The notes under the pieces: model-generated | Seen by the model: the letters and a program-made list of their open reading frames with translations, nothing else | Database searches by the model: none | What the model was told of the DNA's origin: nothing | NCBI RefSeq assembly: GCF_049310885.1 | Contig: NZ_JBMDYO010000001.1 | Coordinates: 372,001-436,000, forward strand | Source: CAYZJV01 sp049310885 | GTDB taxonomy: Bacteria > Spirochaetota > Spirochaetia > Sphaerochaetales > Sphaerochaetaceae | DNA: 64,000 bases | Reading direction: 5' to 3' | Program-made: the position numbers and the translations under genes | In this document: positions 62,283 to 64,000 of the stretch, piece after piece | Layout of the letters: each line of letters starts with the position of its first letter | Position numbering within the stretch: the stretch's first letter is position 1

Positions 62283-63747
62283 GGTTTTCCCTCTTGGGCA
62301 GTTTGAACAGAACCTTCGTCCCTTCTCCATATGTACTGGTTATCTCCAACTGGGTGAAGTTTGTATAGTAAAGGGACAATCGTTTGTTGACATTATAGAG
62401 ACCGTAGACATCATTGATTTGGGATGATTCGAGATCCGCCTGTATCTGGCTTCTTATCTGCTCAAGTTTGGATGCGGTCATTCCTATGCCGTTGTCCTCT
62501 ACCTGGAAGCAGAGAAATTGAGCCTCTTGCCAGCCTTTGACCATAAGTGTTCCCCGTCCCCGTTTGTTCTTAATACCATGGTATAGGGCGTTTTCAACCA
62601 GTGGTTGTAGGAGCAACTTCAACATGGGTTCGTTATCCATGGTCGTATCGTAATCTATCGAGTAATCAAGAATATCCCGGTATCTGATTTTCTGGATTGT
62701 GAGATAATTGCTGATATGTTCAAATTCATCACGTACGGTTACCCATTCCTTGCCACGATTGAGCGATGCCCTGAAAAAATTCGAAAAGTTCCTGGTAACA
62801 GAGATCACTTGGTCATGCTGATGCCCCTCTGCAAGCCACACGATAGTATCGAGGGTATTATAGAGGAAGTGGGGGGAGATCTGGGCTTGTAAAGCACGCA
62901 TTTCAGACTTTTGCAGGTTCTTCTGCTCCTGGATATTGATATCGATCAATTCGTGGATCTTCCGAGCCATCGTATTCAAATTCTCAGTAAGTGTATCGAG
63001 CTCCTCTACATGAGGTTTTTCAGCTCTCGCATCTAGATTTCCTGCTGCAATCTCATTGGAGAGCTTTTCCAATTCTTTAATTGGATTATTGATCCTTCGA
63101 GAAACCGATTTCTGTGTATGGATAGCGAATAGCATGACGACAAGGACAAGAAGTATCTGGAGAATCGAGAGTAATACAGCAGTGCTCTTTATTTGTTCAT
63201 TCGTCTCGGCGGCAAGTTCAATTTCAAGAACGATGAAGTCTTGTAAGATATCGGAGACCAGTTCAGTCACTCCTCGGATCTCATCGAGAATTTTTTCATT
63301 TTCCGTGACCAAGAAATGGTGTTCCATCTGCAATCCCAGCCGATCAACATACTGGCTCAGAGTGTTCATAGCGCGACCGGTAACCTCCAAGAGCTGGCGA
63401 CTCTCGGTAACTCCTGTATTCAATTTTATTTGCTGGAGTCTATTATTTATATCATCGATAATCTCGTATTGCTCACCTTCAGAGAAAGTCTTATTACCAG
63501 CAACGATATCCCATAGTTCATTAGTGATATCCATTTGCACAATCTGGTTAACCCGGTTCGTCCTATTTACATTGGTGATCATCCGGTCGTATCTGACGGT
63601 CTGAAACCAAGAGAAAGAAAGGCTGACTACAGGAGCGAGAATCATAAGGATAATGATGATCACATAGGAGTTTTGGATAGTCTGTTGTATGCTCGTACTA
63701 TTGAGAATTCTCCGAAATAAGCCGACATGCGCTCTATGTGATTCCAT
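62275..63747 (-). CDS. Sensor histidine kinase, YesM-like
   Basis: 490 residues. TM1 is at about 27-47, a periplasmic four-helix-type sensor at about 48-190, TM2 at about 192-212, then HAMP. The kinase H-box is LQAQISPHFLYNTLDTIVWL, with the ATPase N-box LLQPLVENALYHGIKNKRGR and G-box DNGIGM. YesM-type kinases act with AraC-type regulators in carbohydrate sensing. It starts 4 bases after the partial sugar-binding protein gene. Confidence 0.9.
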   Translation of the reverse strand: MESHRAHVGLFRRILNSTSIQQTIQNSYVIIIILMILAPVVSLSFSWFQTVRYDRMITNVNRTNRVNQIVQMDITNELWDIVAGNKTFSEGEQYEIIDDINNRLQQIKLNTGVTESRQLLEVTGRAMNTLSQYVDRLGLQMEHHFLVTENEKILDEIRGVTELVSDILQDFIVLEIELAAETNEQIKSTAVLLSILQILLVLVVMLFAIHTQKSVSRRINNPIKELEKLSNEIAAGNLDARAEKPHVEELDTLTENLNTMARKIHELIDINIQEQKNLQKSEMRALQAQISPHFLYNTLDTIVWLAEGHQHDQVISVTRNFSNFFRASLNRGKEWVTVRDEFEHISNYLTIQKIRYRDILDYSIDYDTTMDNEPMLKLLLQPLVENALYHGIKNKRGRGTLMVKGWQEAQFLCFQVEDNGIGMTASKLEQIRSQIQADLESSQINDVYGLYNVNKRLSLYYTNFTQLEITSTYGEGTKVLFKLPKRENHV

Positions 63748-63751
63748 ATGG

Positions 63752-64000
63752 TCAGTATCCCCGGGGTTCTAGAGAAGAGAGGTCATCGGTTTCATAGAAT
63801 ACCTCTTCATCGACATGTTGGAATCTTGGAATGCTCTCACCCCGTGCGAGCTTTTTAGTCAATTCCATGATAGCCGGTCCAGTATTCGGATTACATTCGA
63901 TCACGCAGTTAACCTCACCTCTTCTCAAGGCCTCTATCGCTGCCTGCTCTGCATCGATCGTGACGATAACGATATCGGATCCCGGCTGTAGATCCCTTTC
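63752..64000 (-). CDS. Periplasmic sugar-binding protein, C-terminal end (partial)
   Basis: The last 82 residues of a frame that enters from the right edge: IVIVTIDAEQAAIEALRRGE, then VNCVIECNPNTGPAIMELTK. It ends with FETDDL-like VFYETDDLSSLEPRGY. The CNPNTGP stretch matches the CNP region of the YtfQ-like protein at 59679, so this is a type I sugar-binding protein. Its place directly before the kinase suggests it is the ligand sensor for that kinase rather than a transport component. Confidence 0.75.
   Translation of the reverse strand, partial: ERDLQPGSDIVIVTIDAEQAAIEALRRGEVNCVIECNPNTGPAIMELTKKLARGESIPRFQHVDEEVFYETDDLSSLEPRGY

Overview
The window looks like a chromosomal segment of a Gram-negative-type spirochaete, most likely of the Sphaerochaeta group. 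The secreted solute-binding proteins carry the G-[EQ]-Q-E-[AS] stretch just after the signal peptide that is common in that lineage. Base composition is moderate, outer-membrane-type barrels and lipoproteins are present, and carbohydrate uptake and sugar-acid genes are dense. No flagellar or phage genes are seen. The genus is an inference from style and gene content, not from a search.

Layout. 1-631: end of a 2-oxoacid:ferredoxin oxidoreductase operon (minus strand). 1012-4535: acyl-CoA synthetase, then a DUF1858 protein and a DUF438/hemerythrin/PAS protein behind a perfect 16-bp palindrome. 4618-8526 (minus): zwf, pgl, an alpha-oxoamine synthase and a hypoxanthine-DNA-glycosylase-type protein. 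8671-11953: glucuronate isomerase, IclR regulator and KDG kinase. 12212-17860: small regulators, an acyltransferase with a zinc ribbon, an EamA transporter, an ABC-F ATPase and a rhodanese lipoprotein. 18004-25870: a compact eight-gene operon (YtrA-type GntR regulator, SPFH protein, FtsX permease, LolD-like ATPase, two more FtsX permeases, LolA-like protein, outer-membrane barrel) with a promoter buried in an operator palindrome. 25872-35620: lipoprotein, EAL protein, MFS transporter, yjbQ, a 37-bp tandem repeat, a brnT/brnA toxin-antitoxin locus with a disrupted toxin, a yjbQ remnant, Trk potassium uptake and a DUF2974 hydrolase.

35635-49004 is a long minus-strand sugar region. It holds a hemerythrin-PAS protein, cupin, Gfo/Idh/MocA oxidoreductase, epimerase, GntR-LacI-type regulator and ribose/rhamnose-type ABC importer. 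Upstream are two SIS-VOC gene pairs in the same order and a metallo-beta-lactamase-fold hydrolase. 49096-51375 is a polar amino-acid ABC importer. 51592-55527 encodes two small envelope proteins, a phospholipase-D lipoprotein and a carboxylesterase. 55638-55709 is tRNA-Val(GAC) with a terminator. 55873-64000 is a YtfQRT-YjfF-type sugar importer with a YesM/YesN-type two-component system and the end of another periplasmic sugar-binding protein upstream.

The importers feed central sugar metabolism (oxidative pentose phosphate entry by zwf/pgl, glucuronate to KDG phosphate by uxaC/kdgK). The sugar loci carry their own regulators. The least explained units are the GntR/SPFH/FtsX/Lol/barrel operon and the doubled SIS-VOC cassettes.
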